DNA of 11,852 nucleotides from an uncultured beta proteobacterium (GTDB taxonomy: Bacteria; Pseudomonadota; Gammaproteobacteria; Burkholderiales; Burkholderiaceae_C), in contig CAIOLZ010000245.1 in the NCBI GenBank assembly GCA_903859265.1, forward strand, positions 1 to 11,852, given 5' to 3'. Below are positions 1 through 6,326 of this stretch, piece after piece; positions within the stretch are counted from its first letter, which is position 1; each line of letters begins with the position of its first letter. Under the pieces are notes generated by a model. That model did no database searches. It was not told the DNA's origin and was given only the letters and a program-made list of their open reading frames with translations. The position numbers and the translations under genes were made by a program.

Positions 1-423
1 ACCGCGATGCCGGGCCTCTCACTGACCATTACCGGCACACCGGCCGTCAACGACCAGATCACCGTCACTCCCGGATCCAGCCTGTTCGGTACGCTCGACA
101 GTGCCATCAATGACATCGGAAACGCAGCCAATGCCAACGCCGCCAGCCAGGCCGTATCGCAGGCTTTGGGCAATGTTGACATTGGCCTGGCCAAGGTCAC
201 CGCGGAACGCGGACGCGCCGGCGACCTGCTCAATCAGGCTGACACCATCACGGCCGACAACAGCCAAGCCAACATTCAGCAGCAAACCGATCAATCCAAC
301 GCCCAGAACCTCGATATGGTCAAGGGCCTGTCCGATTTCTCAGCGGCACAAACCGGTTACTCCGCCGCACTGCAGTCCTATGCGCAGGTGCAAAAACTGT
401 CGCTGTTCAACTATTTGGGTTAA
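1..423 (+). CDS. flgL: Flagellar hook-filament junction protein FlgL (HAP3), C-terminal part
   Basis: The window opens inside this gene; reading frame 1 is open from base 1 to the TAA at 421-423, so the ATG at 7 is internal. The visible 140 residues are the C-terminal part of a flagellin-like protein. A short beta-rich stretch (SLTITGTPAVNDQITVTPGS) resembles the D2/D1 region of FlgL. It is followed by long Ala/Gln/Asn-rich helices, and the end QKLSLFNYLG is the typical FlgL/flagellin D0 terminus, which packs into the axial coiled coil. FlgL joins the hook (through FlgK) to the filament and is exported by the flagellar type III system. It would normally follow flgK, which would lie upstream of the window. 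No flagellar gene follows, so this is probably the 3' edge of a flg cluster. The family is clear from the C-terminus; flagellin itself is less likely because of the 'KLSLFNYLG' ending. Confidence 0.88.
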   Translation, partial: TAMPGLSLTITGTPAVNDQITVTPGSSLFGTLDSAINDIGNAANANAASQAVSQALGNVDIGLAKVTAERGRAGDLLNQADTITADNSQANIQQQTDQSNAQNLDMVKGLSDFSAAQTGYSAALQSYAQVQKLSLFNYLG

Positions 424-502
424 TTAACCCTTGCCGCGAATGGCTGGCCCCGGGATTTCATAATCGGATCCGCAACTCCACCCCGGAACTTCAAGGACCG
501 CC

Positions 503-781
503 ATGAAAGCCATTTGGAACGACACCGTAATTGCAGACAGCGACGACACCGTACTGGTCGAAGGCAATCACTACTTCCCGGAGAGCTCGCTCAAGCGCGA
601 GTTCATCACCTTCAGCAACCACAAGACCAGTTGCCCCTGGAAAGGACAAGCCAGCTATTACTCGCTCAATGTCAATGGCGCGGTCAACACGGACGCGGTC
701 TGGTACTACGCCGACCCCAAGCCGGAGGCTGCCAGCATCAAGGGCCGTGTAGCGTTCTGGAAGGGCGTCAAGGTCGGATGA
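503..781 (+). CDS. DUF427 family small protein
   Basis: This is a 92-residue protein of the DUF427 family (Pfam NTP_transf_9), recognised from the order of its motifs: KAIWNDTVIADSDDTV at the start, VEGNHYFP around residues 19-26, then T-SCPWKG-A-YYS around 41-52 and the closing VAFWKGVKV. Members are small beta-rich single-domain proteins whose biochemical role is not established, and the nucleotidyltransferase-style name should not be read as an assigned activity. The start ATG at 503 is well supported by AAGGA at 493-497, five bases upstream. The gene stands alone between flgL (79 bp upstream) and the regulator of the cyd operon (137 bp downstream). There is no signal peptide or membrane segment, so it is cytoplasmic. 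Family assignment is confident; function is unknown. Confidence 0.85.
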   Translation: MKAIWNDTVIADSDDTVLVEGNHYFPESSLKREFITFSNHKTSCPWKGQASYYSLNVNGAVNTDAVWYYADPKPEAASIKGRVAFWKGVKVG

Positions 782-799
782 AACGCCCAAGCCTGCCTG

Positions 800-828
800 C
801 CGCAGCGATGACACTGCGGATTCATCGC
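800..828 (+). other. Two interlocking short stems downstream of the DUF427 gene
   Basis: CCGCAG (800-805) is complementary to CTGCGG (814-819). CGATG (806-810), in the loop of that stem, is complementary to CATCG (823-827), giving an H-type pseudoknot geometry or two mutually exclusive hairpins. No T-run follows, so this is not a standard intrinsic terminator. It lies between the DUF427 stop and the dyad in front of the regulator. It may be chance in GC-rich DNA. Confidence 0.25.
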
Positions 829-866
829 AATGACCCTTCTCACGATCAAGGTTTAAAAGTGCAAGC

Positions 867-895
867 TTGAATGACTTTCTGAATTTTCAGAAAAT
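867..895 (+). promoter_or_regulatory. Candidate sigma-70 promoter for the regulator-cydAB operon
   Basis: TTGAAT (867-872) is a good -35 match. Seventeen bases later GAAAAT (890-895) matches four of six -10 positions. The predicted start would fall near 902, leaving a leader of under 20 nt before the ATG at 919. The spacer and -10 lie inside the inverted repeat at 875-912, so a protein bound there should block this promoter. No FNR/ANR-type TTGAT-N4-ATCAA site was found between 782 and 918. Confidence 0.35.
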
Positions 896-912
896 ACTGA
901 AAATTCAGAAAG
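875..912. promoter_or_regulatory. Perfect 16-bp inverted repeat, probable operator of the GbsR-type regulator
   Basis: The left arm CTTTCTGAATTTTCAG (875-890) and the right arm CTGAAAATTCAGAAAG (897-912) are exact reverse complements separated by AAAATA (891-896). Each arm is itself a dyad: TTCTGAA-TT-TTCAGAA at 877-892 and CTGAA-AA-TTCAG at 897-908, with centres 18 bp apart. This suggests two neighbouring dimer sites. The repeat is AT-rich in a GC-rich neighbourhood and ends 6 nt before the start codon of the regulator, overlapping both the likely -10 and the ribosome-binding region. Autoregulation by the adjacent winged-helix protein is the simplest reading and is inferred. A transcribed hairpin masking the start codon region is an alternative. 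Confidence 0.7.
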
Positions 913-918
913 AAAAAA

Positions 919-1557
919 ATGAACCTCGCTCCACTGACCCAGCGTTTTGTGCTGCACTTTGGCGAAATGGGAAGCCGCTGGGGCATCAACCGCACGGTAG
1001 GCCAGATTTACGCGCTGTTGTACGTGTCGCCCAAGCCCCTGAATGCCGACGAAGTGGGCGAAGCGCTGGGTTTTTCGCGCTCCAATGTCAGCATGGGCCT
1101 CAAGGAGTTGCAATCCTGGAACCTGGTACGTCTGATCCACCAGCCCAACGACCGCCGGGAATACTTTCAGGCACCGGAAGATGTATGGGCCATCTTTCGC
1201 ACGCTCGCCGCGGAACGGCGCAAGCGGGAGATTGACCCGACCCTTTCCATGCTGCGCGATGCGCTGATGGAACAGCCCAGCGTTGCGGCTGACATTCACG
1301 CACAGGAGCGCATGCGGCAGATGCACGGCTTCATTGAGCTGATGACCGACTGGCTCGACGACGTGCAGAAGATGGACTCCGCCACGCTGACCAGCCTCAT
1401 GCAAATGGGCTCCAAAGTACAAAAACTGCTGGAAATAAAAGACCGGGTCAAACAGGTTTTCACCGGCAAGTCCAGTAACGACGTGGTGCTGCCGGTGGAA
1501 ACTGGCACAGCACCTGACAATTTACCTCCCCAAGGCCAACATCATGAACAACTTTGA
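919..1557 (+). CDS. GbsR/MarR-family transcriptional regulator of the cyd operon
   Basis: This 212-residue cytoplasmic DNA-binding protein has a winged helix at about residues 20-95. GINRTVGQIYALLYVSPKPL is characteristic of the GbsR branch of MarR-like regulators. Residues 43-66 (DEVGEALGFSRSNVSMGLKELQ) form the helix-turn-helix, and the wing follows around RLIHQPNDRREYFQA. Residues 96-180 are helical and probably dimerise; the last 30 residues are polar and look disordered. The ATG at 919 is taken because it starts just after the dyad; the only purine-rich signal upstream is AGAAAG (907-912), inside the dyad. The stop codon lies 14 nt inside cydA, so the regulator is cotranscribed and probably translationally coupled with the oxidase genes. 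It is likely an autoregulated repressor of cydAB. The inducing signal cannot be read from the sequence, and no cysteines or obvious haem/FeS motif are present. Confidence 0.85.
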   Translation: MNLAPLTQRFVLHFGEMGSRWGINRTVGQIYALLYVSPKPLNADEVGEALGFSRSNVSMGLKELQSWNLVRLIHQPNDRREYFQAPEDVWAIFRTLAAERRKREIDPTLSMLRDALMEQPSVAADIHAQERMRQMHGFIELMTDWLDDVQKMDSATLTSLMQMGSKVQKLLEIKDRVKQVFTGKSSNDVVLPVETGTAPDNLPPQGQHHEQL

Positions 1558-2899
1558 TCCGGTGGTTCTGGCACGCGTCCAGTTTGCCGCCAACATGACT
1601 TTTCACATTCTGTTTCCCAGTATCAGTCTGGGGATGGGGTGGATGTTGCTGTTTTTCAAAGTCCGGTTCAACACCACCGCCGAGCAGCATTGGATGGACA
1701 CCTACCAATTCTGGGTGAAAATTTTTGCACTCACGTTCGCACTCGGGGTGGTGAGCGGCATCACGATGAGCTTTCAGTTCGGCACCAACTGGCCGGGCTT
1801 CATGAATACGGTGGGCAATGTCGCCGGACCGCTGCTGGCCTATGAGGTGCTGACGGCCTTCTTTCTGGAAGCAACCATGCTTGGCATCATGCTGTTTGGA
1901 CGAGGGCGCGTGAGCGAACGGGTTCACACGGCAGCCACGCTGTTGGTGGCGCTGGGCACCACCCTGTCAGCGTTCTGGATCCTGGCACTGAACTCCTGGA
2001 TGCACACGCCGGCCGGCTTCGAGATGATCGACGGCAAAGCGCATGTCACCAGTTGGGTGGAGGTCATCTTTAACCCCTCATTTCCTTACCGGTTCACCCA
2101 TATGCTGATCGCGTCGGGGTTGACCGTGTCCTTCCTGCTCGCAGGCCTGTCGGCGTACCGCTGGCTCCGGGGGGACCAGGGCAAATCCGTGCAGGCGTCG
2201 CTGCGCACCGGACTGTATGTGGCAGCCGTCCTCATACCCCTGCAGATCGCAGTAGGTGACCAGCATGGCCTGAACACCTTGCACCACCAGCCCGCAAAGA
2301 TTGCCGCGATGGAGGCCATCTGGGATACCCAAAGGGGCGCCCCGGCCGTGCTCTTCGCAATGCCTGACAAGGCCACCCAAACCAACCGATTCGAAATCGC
2401 GATTCCGAACCTCGCCTCGCTCTATCTCACCCACAGCTGGGATGGCGAGATCAAGGGAATCAAGGACTTTGGCGAGGAGCACCCGCCGGTCGCACCCGTG
2501 TTTTGGGCCTTTCGGATCATGGTGGGCGTCGGTCTGCTGATGCTGGCAGTCAGCTGGCTGGGAAGCTGGCAGGTACGCAAGAACCGTCTGCAACCGTGGA
2601 TGGCGCGGGTACTGGTGTCCATGACATTCGCGGGCTGGGTCGCACTGGTGGCCGGCTGGTACACGACCGAGATCGGACGCCAGCCCTGGCTGGTGCAGGG
2701 CGTATTGACTGCCGCGCAGGCCGCATCCCATGTACCCGCGGGCAACATCGAATTCACCCTGGCGATGTACCTCAGTACCTATGTGATGCTGTTGTCGGCC
2801 TATGTGAGTGTCGTTTTCCATCTGGCACGCAAAGCCGCCACCAGCGACGCGGGTGGCCCGGTCGATACGTCCCGGATTTCGGGAGCAGCCCATGCATGA
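1544..2899 (+). CDS. cydA: Cytochrome bd-type quinol oxidase subunit I (short Q-loop, CIO-like)
   Basis: CydA is the haem-bearing subunit of the inner-membrane oxidase that reduces O2 to water with quinol electrons. The 451-residue length and the compact quinol loop (about 238-315, with HGLNTLHHQPAKIAAMEAIW) place it with the short-Q-loop, CIO/Bacillus-like subfamily rather than the long-loop E. coli form. Visible ligands and key residues are His21 (MTFHILFPS, haem d or b595 region), Glu101 and Glu109 (LLAYEVLTAFFLEA, proton/haem d site), His186 (FTHMLIASG) and Met408 (FTLAMYLS), the haem b558 pair, and GRQPW at 378-382. Multiple hydrophobic helices fill the rest. The ATG at 1544 overlaps the regulator by 14 nt, with AAGG at 1532-1535 as the ribosome-binding site. 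The gene overlaps cydB by 8 nt. Cyanide insensitivity is a property of some relatives and is not visible in the sequence. Confidence 0.96.
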   Translation: MNNFDPVVLARVQFAANMTFHILFPSISLGMGWMLLFFKVRFNTTAEQHWMDTYQFWVKIFALTFALGVVSGITMSFQFGTNWPGFMNTVGNVAGPLLAYEVLTAFFLEATMLGIMLFGRGRVSERVHTAATLLVALGTTLSAFWILALNSWMHTPAGFEMIDGKAHVTSWVEVIFNPSFPYRFTHMLIASGLTVSFLLAGLSAYRWLRGDQGKSVQASLRTGLYVAAVLIPLQIAVGDQHGLNTLHHQPAKIAAMEAIWDTQRGAPAVLFAMPDKATQTNRFEIAIPNLASLYLTHSWDGEIKGIKDFGEEHPPVAPVFWAFRIMVGVGLLMLAVSWLGSWQVRKNRLQPWMARVLVSMTFAGWVALVAGWYTTEIGRQPWLVQGVLTAAQAASHVPAGNIEFTLAMYLSTYVMLLSAYVSVVFHLARKAATSDAGGPVDTSRISGAAHA

Positions 2900-3941
2900 A
2901 GCTGCAAGCGCTTTGACAATGCCGGACCTGAGCCAGAGCGCGGGCTGGCTGCCCCTCGCATTCGCACTTGTGATGGCGCTGGCGATGCTGGCCTATGTCA
3001 TTCTGGATGGCTATGACCTGGGGGTTGGCGTGCTGCTGCGTCGTGCCGACGACGACTCTCAAAAAGACACCATGATCGCCAGCATCGGGCCGTTTTGGGA
3101 TGCGAACGAGACCTGGCTGGTGCTGGGCGTCGGCGTGCTGCTCGTGGCATTTCCGCTCGCGCATGGCGTGATCCTGGGTTCCCTTTATTTGCCCGTAGCA
3201 CTGATGCTGATATCGCTCACGCTGCGGGGCGTGGCATTCGACTTTCGCGTCAAGGCGCGGGCTGCGCACAAGCCGCTGTGGGACCGCGCGTTTTATGCGG
3301 GTTCCTTGCTGGCCAGCTGGTCACAGGGCTTCATGCTGGGGAGCTTGATCACGGGTTTTGCCTCGGACTGGGGTAGCCGGATATTCAGCGCTCTCATCGG
3401 GCTTTGCCTGATGGCGGCGTATTGCCTGCTGGGTGCTGGTTGGCTCATTATGAAAACCGAAGGTGCGCTCCAGCTCAAAGCGGTACGTTGGGCGCAGGGC
3501 AGCCTGTGGCTGACCGGCGCGGGCGTGGCGGCCATTTCCATGGCGACGCCCTGGGTGAGCCAGCGCATTTTTGACAAGTGGTTCAGCTTTCCCAATATCG
3601 TGTTGCTGTTGCCCATTCCGGCGATGACCTTGGCGCTGTTTATCGTGATCGCGCGAAGTCTCAAGCGCTTGCCGACACGACTGGCCCAGGGCAACCAGTA
3701 TGGCGCTGCCGTGCCTTTTGCTTGCACGGTAGGAATTTTTTTACTGGCGTTTTACGGACTGGCCTACAGCCTGTTCCCATGGCTCGTCGTGGATAAGCTC
3801 ACGATCTGGCAGGCAGCAAGCGCTCCCGAGGCCTTGCTGGTGATCTTTTATGGGACGGTAGTCGTGCTGCCCGTCATCATTGCTTACACGGTATTCGCTT
3901 ACCGTGTGTTCTGGGGCAAGAGCACGGCGTTGCAGTATTGA
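2892..3941 (+). CDS. cydB: Cytochrome bd-type quinol oxidase subunit II
   Basis: CydB is the second integral membrane subunit and the structural partner of CydA. The start is set at ATG 2892, which gives 349 residues. It lies 8 nt inside the end of cydA and has GGGAG (2881-2885) at good spacing; open frame further upstream lies wholly within cydA. The N-terminal half carries the family signature: a first helix ending in LDGYDLG (38-44), then PFWDANETWLV (67-77) and LPVALMLISLTLRGVAFDFR (100-119). About eight or nine hydrophobic helices can be counted in the whole chain. The order regulator-cydA-cydB with overlapping frames implies stoichiometric, coupled synthesis. No third small subunit gene (CydX or DUF2474 type) follows: only 25 bp separate the TGA from the stop of the convergent gene. 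Confidence 0.95.
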   Translation: MHEAASALTMPDLSQSAGWLPLAFALVMALAMLAYVILDGYDLGVGVLLRRADDDSQKDTMIASIGPFWDANETWLVLGVGVLLVAFPLAHGVILGSLYLPVALMLISLTLRGVAFDFRVKARAAHKPLWDRAFYAGSLLASWSQGFMLGSLITGFASDWGSRIFSALIGLCLMAAYCLLGAGWLIMKTEGALQLKAVRWAQGSLWLTGAGVAAISMATPWVSQRIFDKWFSFPNIVLLLPIPAMTLALFIVIARSLKRLPTRLAQGNQYGAAVPFACTVGIFLLAFYGLAYSLFPWLVVDKLTIWQAASAPEALLVIFYGTVVVLPVIIAYTVFAYRVFWGKSTALQY

Positions 3942-3966
3942 CTGGCGTCGCTCCGGGATCCGTTGG

Positions 3967-4563
3967 TCACGCCAATTTGAACTGACCGCGTTCACCCTGG
4001 ATCAGCGTTCCTGCCTTCAGCAGCTTCCTGATCGAAGCGCCAATCGATCCTTTGGGGACGCCAACGCCAATCGCTACTGCGGACTGATTGAGTTTCACAA
4101 AGCTGTCTGCGTTGAGCACTGTTTGCAGATGGCTCAGCACTCTGGCGGTGTTGTCCGGGCCATCGGATGGCTTGGTGCGCCGGATGCCGCGTTTGTTGAC
4201 CTTGGCCCCGACTTTTTTTGCAGCCTTCGATTTGCGCGGACCGCGTTTGACGACAGCATCCGTCACATCGACGGAAGTCAGCAGTTGCAATGGTGCATTG
4301 ACTGCCAGTGCCGGACGGGACATTGCCAGTGCATGTACTTTTTGCAGCTCCGCTTCAATGGCGGTCATGGCCTGCGAGACGCGGGCCACTGCTTTCCAAT
4401 CCTCATAAAGATCACTGACACCCGCGTCAAATGGGTTATCGGTCATCGCATCACGCACCTTTTTTGCACACTCTGTCACGGCGTCTTTGAGCGCGGCATC
4501 AGCGGCAAATACCGCCGTTCCGGCTTTTTGAATGATCGATAGCATTTTTGGCGAAAGTGTCAT
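3967..4563 (-). CDS. Hypothetical protein with basic linker and probable C-terminal winged helix
   Basis: I do not recognise this 198-residue protein. Residues 1-85 are predicted helical and moderately acidic (SDLYEDWKAVARVSQAMTAIEAEL at 50-73 looks amphipathic). Residues 106-132 are strongly basic, with about 13 Lys/Arg, including KRGPRKSKAAKK and KRGIRRTK, which recall but do not match an AT-hook core. Residues 138-198 read as a winged helix: helix TARVLSHLQTVL, then LNQSAVAIGVGVPKGSIGASIRKLLKAG as the helix-turn-helix, then a wing LIQGERGQFKLA running to the end. A DNA-binding or nucleoid-associated role is inferred. The start is supported by AAGGA just upstream (4569-4573 on the minus strand). 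It has no signal peptide or membrane segment. It converges on cydB, is separated by 161 bp from the rhodanese gene on the same strand, and probably has its own promoter. Confidence 0.75.
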   Translation of the reverse strand: MTLSPKMLSIIQKAGTAVFAADAALKDAVTECAKKVRDAMTDNPFDAGVSDLYEDWKAVARVSQAMTAIEAELQKVHALAMSRPALAVNAPLQLLTSVDVTDAVVKRGPRKSKAAKKVGAKVNKRGIRRTKPSDGPDNTARVLSHLQTVLNADSFVKLNQSAVAIGVGVPKGSIGASIRKLLKAGTLIQGERGQFKLA

Positions 4564-4724
4564 GAAGGTTCCTTACTTTGTAAAAATCGGATCAGTATTG
4601 GTTGCGAAAGCATTACCTGCCGCACGTCTTACCAAACACCGCATTTTATAAACTAATTCTTGGCAGCCTTATGGGCACCAACCAGGTGTACGTATCCTTC
4701 GCCGGCGGGCAGGCATAGACCGCT
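4564..4724. other. Intergenic spacer, AT-rich, between the rhodanese and winged-helix genes
   Basis: On the minus strand this 161-bp spacer carries the 3' end of the dioxygenase-rhodanese unit and the upstream region of the winged-helix gene. A TATAAA (minus strand, within 4643-4652) is a possible -10 for the latter, but the -35 at 17 bp spacing (CATAAG) is poor. A small dyad TTAC-AAA-GTAA sits just upstream of the ribosome-binding site (about 4574-4584). No open frame here has support as a gene. Confidence 0.4.
4643..4681 (-). terminator. Candidate imperfect terminator after the rhodanese gene
   Basis: Read on the minus strand, TTGG-T-GCC (4681-4674) can pair with GGC-TG-CCAA (4668-4660) across a CATAA loop, with a small internal bulge. 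An AT-rich tract GAATTAGTTTATAAAA follows. It starts about 44 nt past the rhodanese stop. The stem is short and there is no uninterrupted T-run, so it is weak as an intrinsic terminator. Confidence 0.3.
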
Positions 4725-6326
4725 TCAAATAACTTTGAAATGGTGTGTGCCATCGCGGCCTAATTGCGCAACCAGTCCGAACTCCCAATCAAGGTAAGCC
4801 TGCATCGACTCAGCCGTAGCGTCCGTGCCCTCATAAGGGCGCCGGTAGCGGTCCGTTCGGGGTACGGCCAAGCGCTGTTCACCCGCTTCGGCTGGCAAAC
4901 CTGCCGCGAACCAGGCGGCATTCCCGCCGGCCAGTACATGGACCGAGGCTTCAATATTGCAAGCTGCGAGAAGCACTCGCAAATCTTGCGACGCGAAACG
5001 TGCAAGCGTGCTGTCACTGCACGTCAACACATAGCTTGTCGCTGCCGGTATGCGCTCCAGCGCTTGTGCCAGTTGCGCACGTATCGCGAACCAAGCACCG
5101 GGAATATGTTGTTTGACGTAATTCGCACTGGTGCTGAAATCGATGACGGCCACACCCGCAGAACTTTCCAACAGCAATCGGGCAAGTTCTTTGGCGGCAA
5201 GCTCCGATACTTGTGGAGCTGCGGGAAAAAGGTCGGGTCCGCTGCCTGTCTCACAGAACGCGGTTGCAGGCGGGTCGATAAGTACATAAACTTCCCAGCC
5301 CATTTGCGCCAGCCAGGACGCGCTCATCGGTGCCCGCACACCATCGTCATCAGCCAGCACAATGCGCGCCCCGCGCACTGGCGCATGGTGATCGGTCTCT
5401 TGCACCAGTTGCCCGCCAGGAGCGTTCAAGAAATCCACCAGATGTCCGGCTGCATACTCCTGTGCAGAACGCACGTCGAACCGGTAAGTGGTGCGATCGC
5501 CAGCGTCCAGGGATGGCAGTGCTTCATACGAAATCCAGCGCACGCCTGCTTTGTCTGCTACTGCACGCGCCTGAGCACGGGCAAAGGCTTTGTTGGCCTC
5601 GCTGGCGGCGGGAGCCTGCCGGTTGGAGCCATGGTCCAGCACTTGCCCCGCAAGTTTCCATCCGATGGTGCCGTTGCGCAATGCCGCTACCGGGTTGGGC
5701 AAACCGGCATTGACCAGCGACTGGGTTCCTATGATGCTGCGCGTCCTGCCGGCACAGTTGACGATGATTTGCGTCTTGGGGTCAGGCGCCAGTTCACGCG
5801 CACGCAGCACCAGTTCGGCTCCCGGCACGCTGGTGGACGTCGGGATATTCATGGTCTGGTATTCGTCATACCGCCGCGCATCGAGCACGACCACATCGGC
5901 GTTGGCATCAATGAGTGCCTTGACTTCCTGCGCAGACAGCGACGGTGTGTGGCGCTCATGTTCCACCAGTTCGCCAAACGACTTGCTGGGAACGTTGACA
6001 TCCCGGAACAACTCGCCCCCCGCCTGTCTCCAGCCTTCGATACCTCCGTCGAGCATATGCACTTTGGTGTATCCCAATGCCTGCAGCCGCTGAACCGCCA
6101 GCGGCGCAAGATCGGTGTTTTGGTACTGTCCATACAGAACGATCAATGTGTCGCGCCGGGGGATGCGCCGCCAGGCGTCGCGCTCCAGGCGCGACAGAGG
6201 CAAATTGGCCGCCCACAAGGGGTGCTCTTGTGCGAAAGGGTCTTCTTCCCGCACATCGAGCAAGGCAATTTCATGGCGCGAGAGCAGCCGCGCACGTATT
6301 TCTTCGTAAGACAAGCGATCGGTCAT
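4725..6326 (-). CDS. Four-domain rhodanese (sulfurtransferase) protein
   Basis: This 533-residue cytoplasmic protein is made of four tandem rhodanese modules. D1 (about 5-108: IALLDVREEDPF, then HMLDGGIEGWRQAGGEL) has YGQYQN at the active-site loop (65-70) and no cysteine. D2 (about 130-230: VVVLDARRYDEY, NIPTSTSVPGAEL) has the catalytic loop CAGRTRS with Cys191. D3 (about 265-360: YRFDVRSAQEYAAGHL) has ADDDGV at the loop and no cysteine. D4 (about 375-478: VAVIDFSTSANYVKQHIPGA) has CSDSTLA with Cys436. Active and inactive modules therefore alternate, as in two fused copies of a two-domain rhodanese. A tail of about 55 residues ends in DGTHHFKVI. Rhodaneses move sulfane sulfur from thiosulfate, persulfides or similar donors to acceptors. 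The start ATG (6326-6324) overlaps the dioxygenase stop as ATGA, so translation is coupled. The true donor and acceptor are unknown. Confidence 0.9.
   Translation of the reverse strand: MTDRLSYEEIRARLLSRHEIALLDVREEDPFAQEHPLWAANLPLSRLERDAWRRIPRRDTLIVLYGQYQNTDLAPLAVQRLQALGYTKVHMLDGGIEGWRQAGGELFRDVNVPSKSFGELVEHERHTPSLSAQEVKALIDANADVVVLDARRYDEYQTMNIPTSTSVPGAELVLRARELAPDPKTQIIVNCAGRTRSIIGTQSLVNAGLPNPVAALRNGTIGWKLAGQVLDHGSNRQAPAASEANKAFARAQARAVADKAGVRWISYEALPSLDAGDRTTYRFDVRSAQEYAAGHLVDFLNAPGGQLVQETDHHAPVRGARIVLADDDGVRAPMSASWLAQMGWEVYVLIDPPATAFCETGSGPDLFPAAPQVSELAAKELARLLLESSAGVAVIDFSTSANYVKQHIPGAWFAIRAQLAQALERIPAATSYVLTCSDSTLARFASQDLRVLLAACNIEASVHVLAGGNAAWFAAGLPAEAGEQRLAVPRTDRYRRPYEGTDATAESMQAYLDWEFGLVAQLGRDGTHHFKVI

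Noticed and set aside
840..860. FNR/ANR-type site upstream of the cyd operon
   Set aside because: Only a single ATCAA half-site is present, with no TTGAT partner at the right distance.
2808..2891. Upstream in-frame start for cydB
   Set aside because: It would extend the protein deep into cydA. The start at 2892 has GGGAG upstream and gives the usual family N-terminus.
3943..3974. TGGCGT / ACGCCA pair after cydB as a terminator
   Set aside because: It has a 6-bp stem around a 20-nt loop and no T-run on either strand, and overlaps the stop of the opposite gene.
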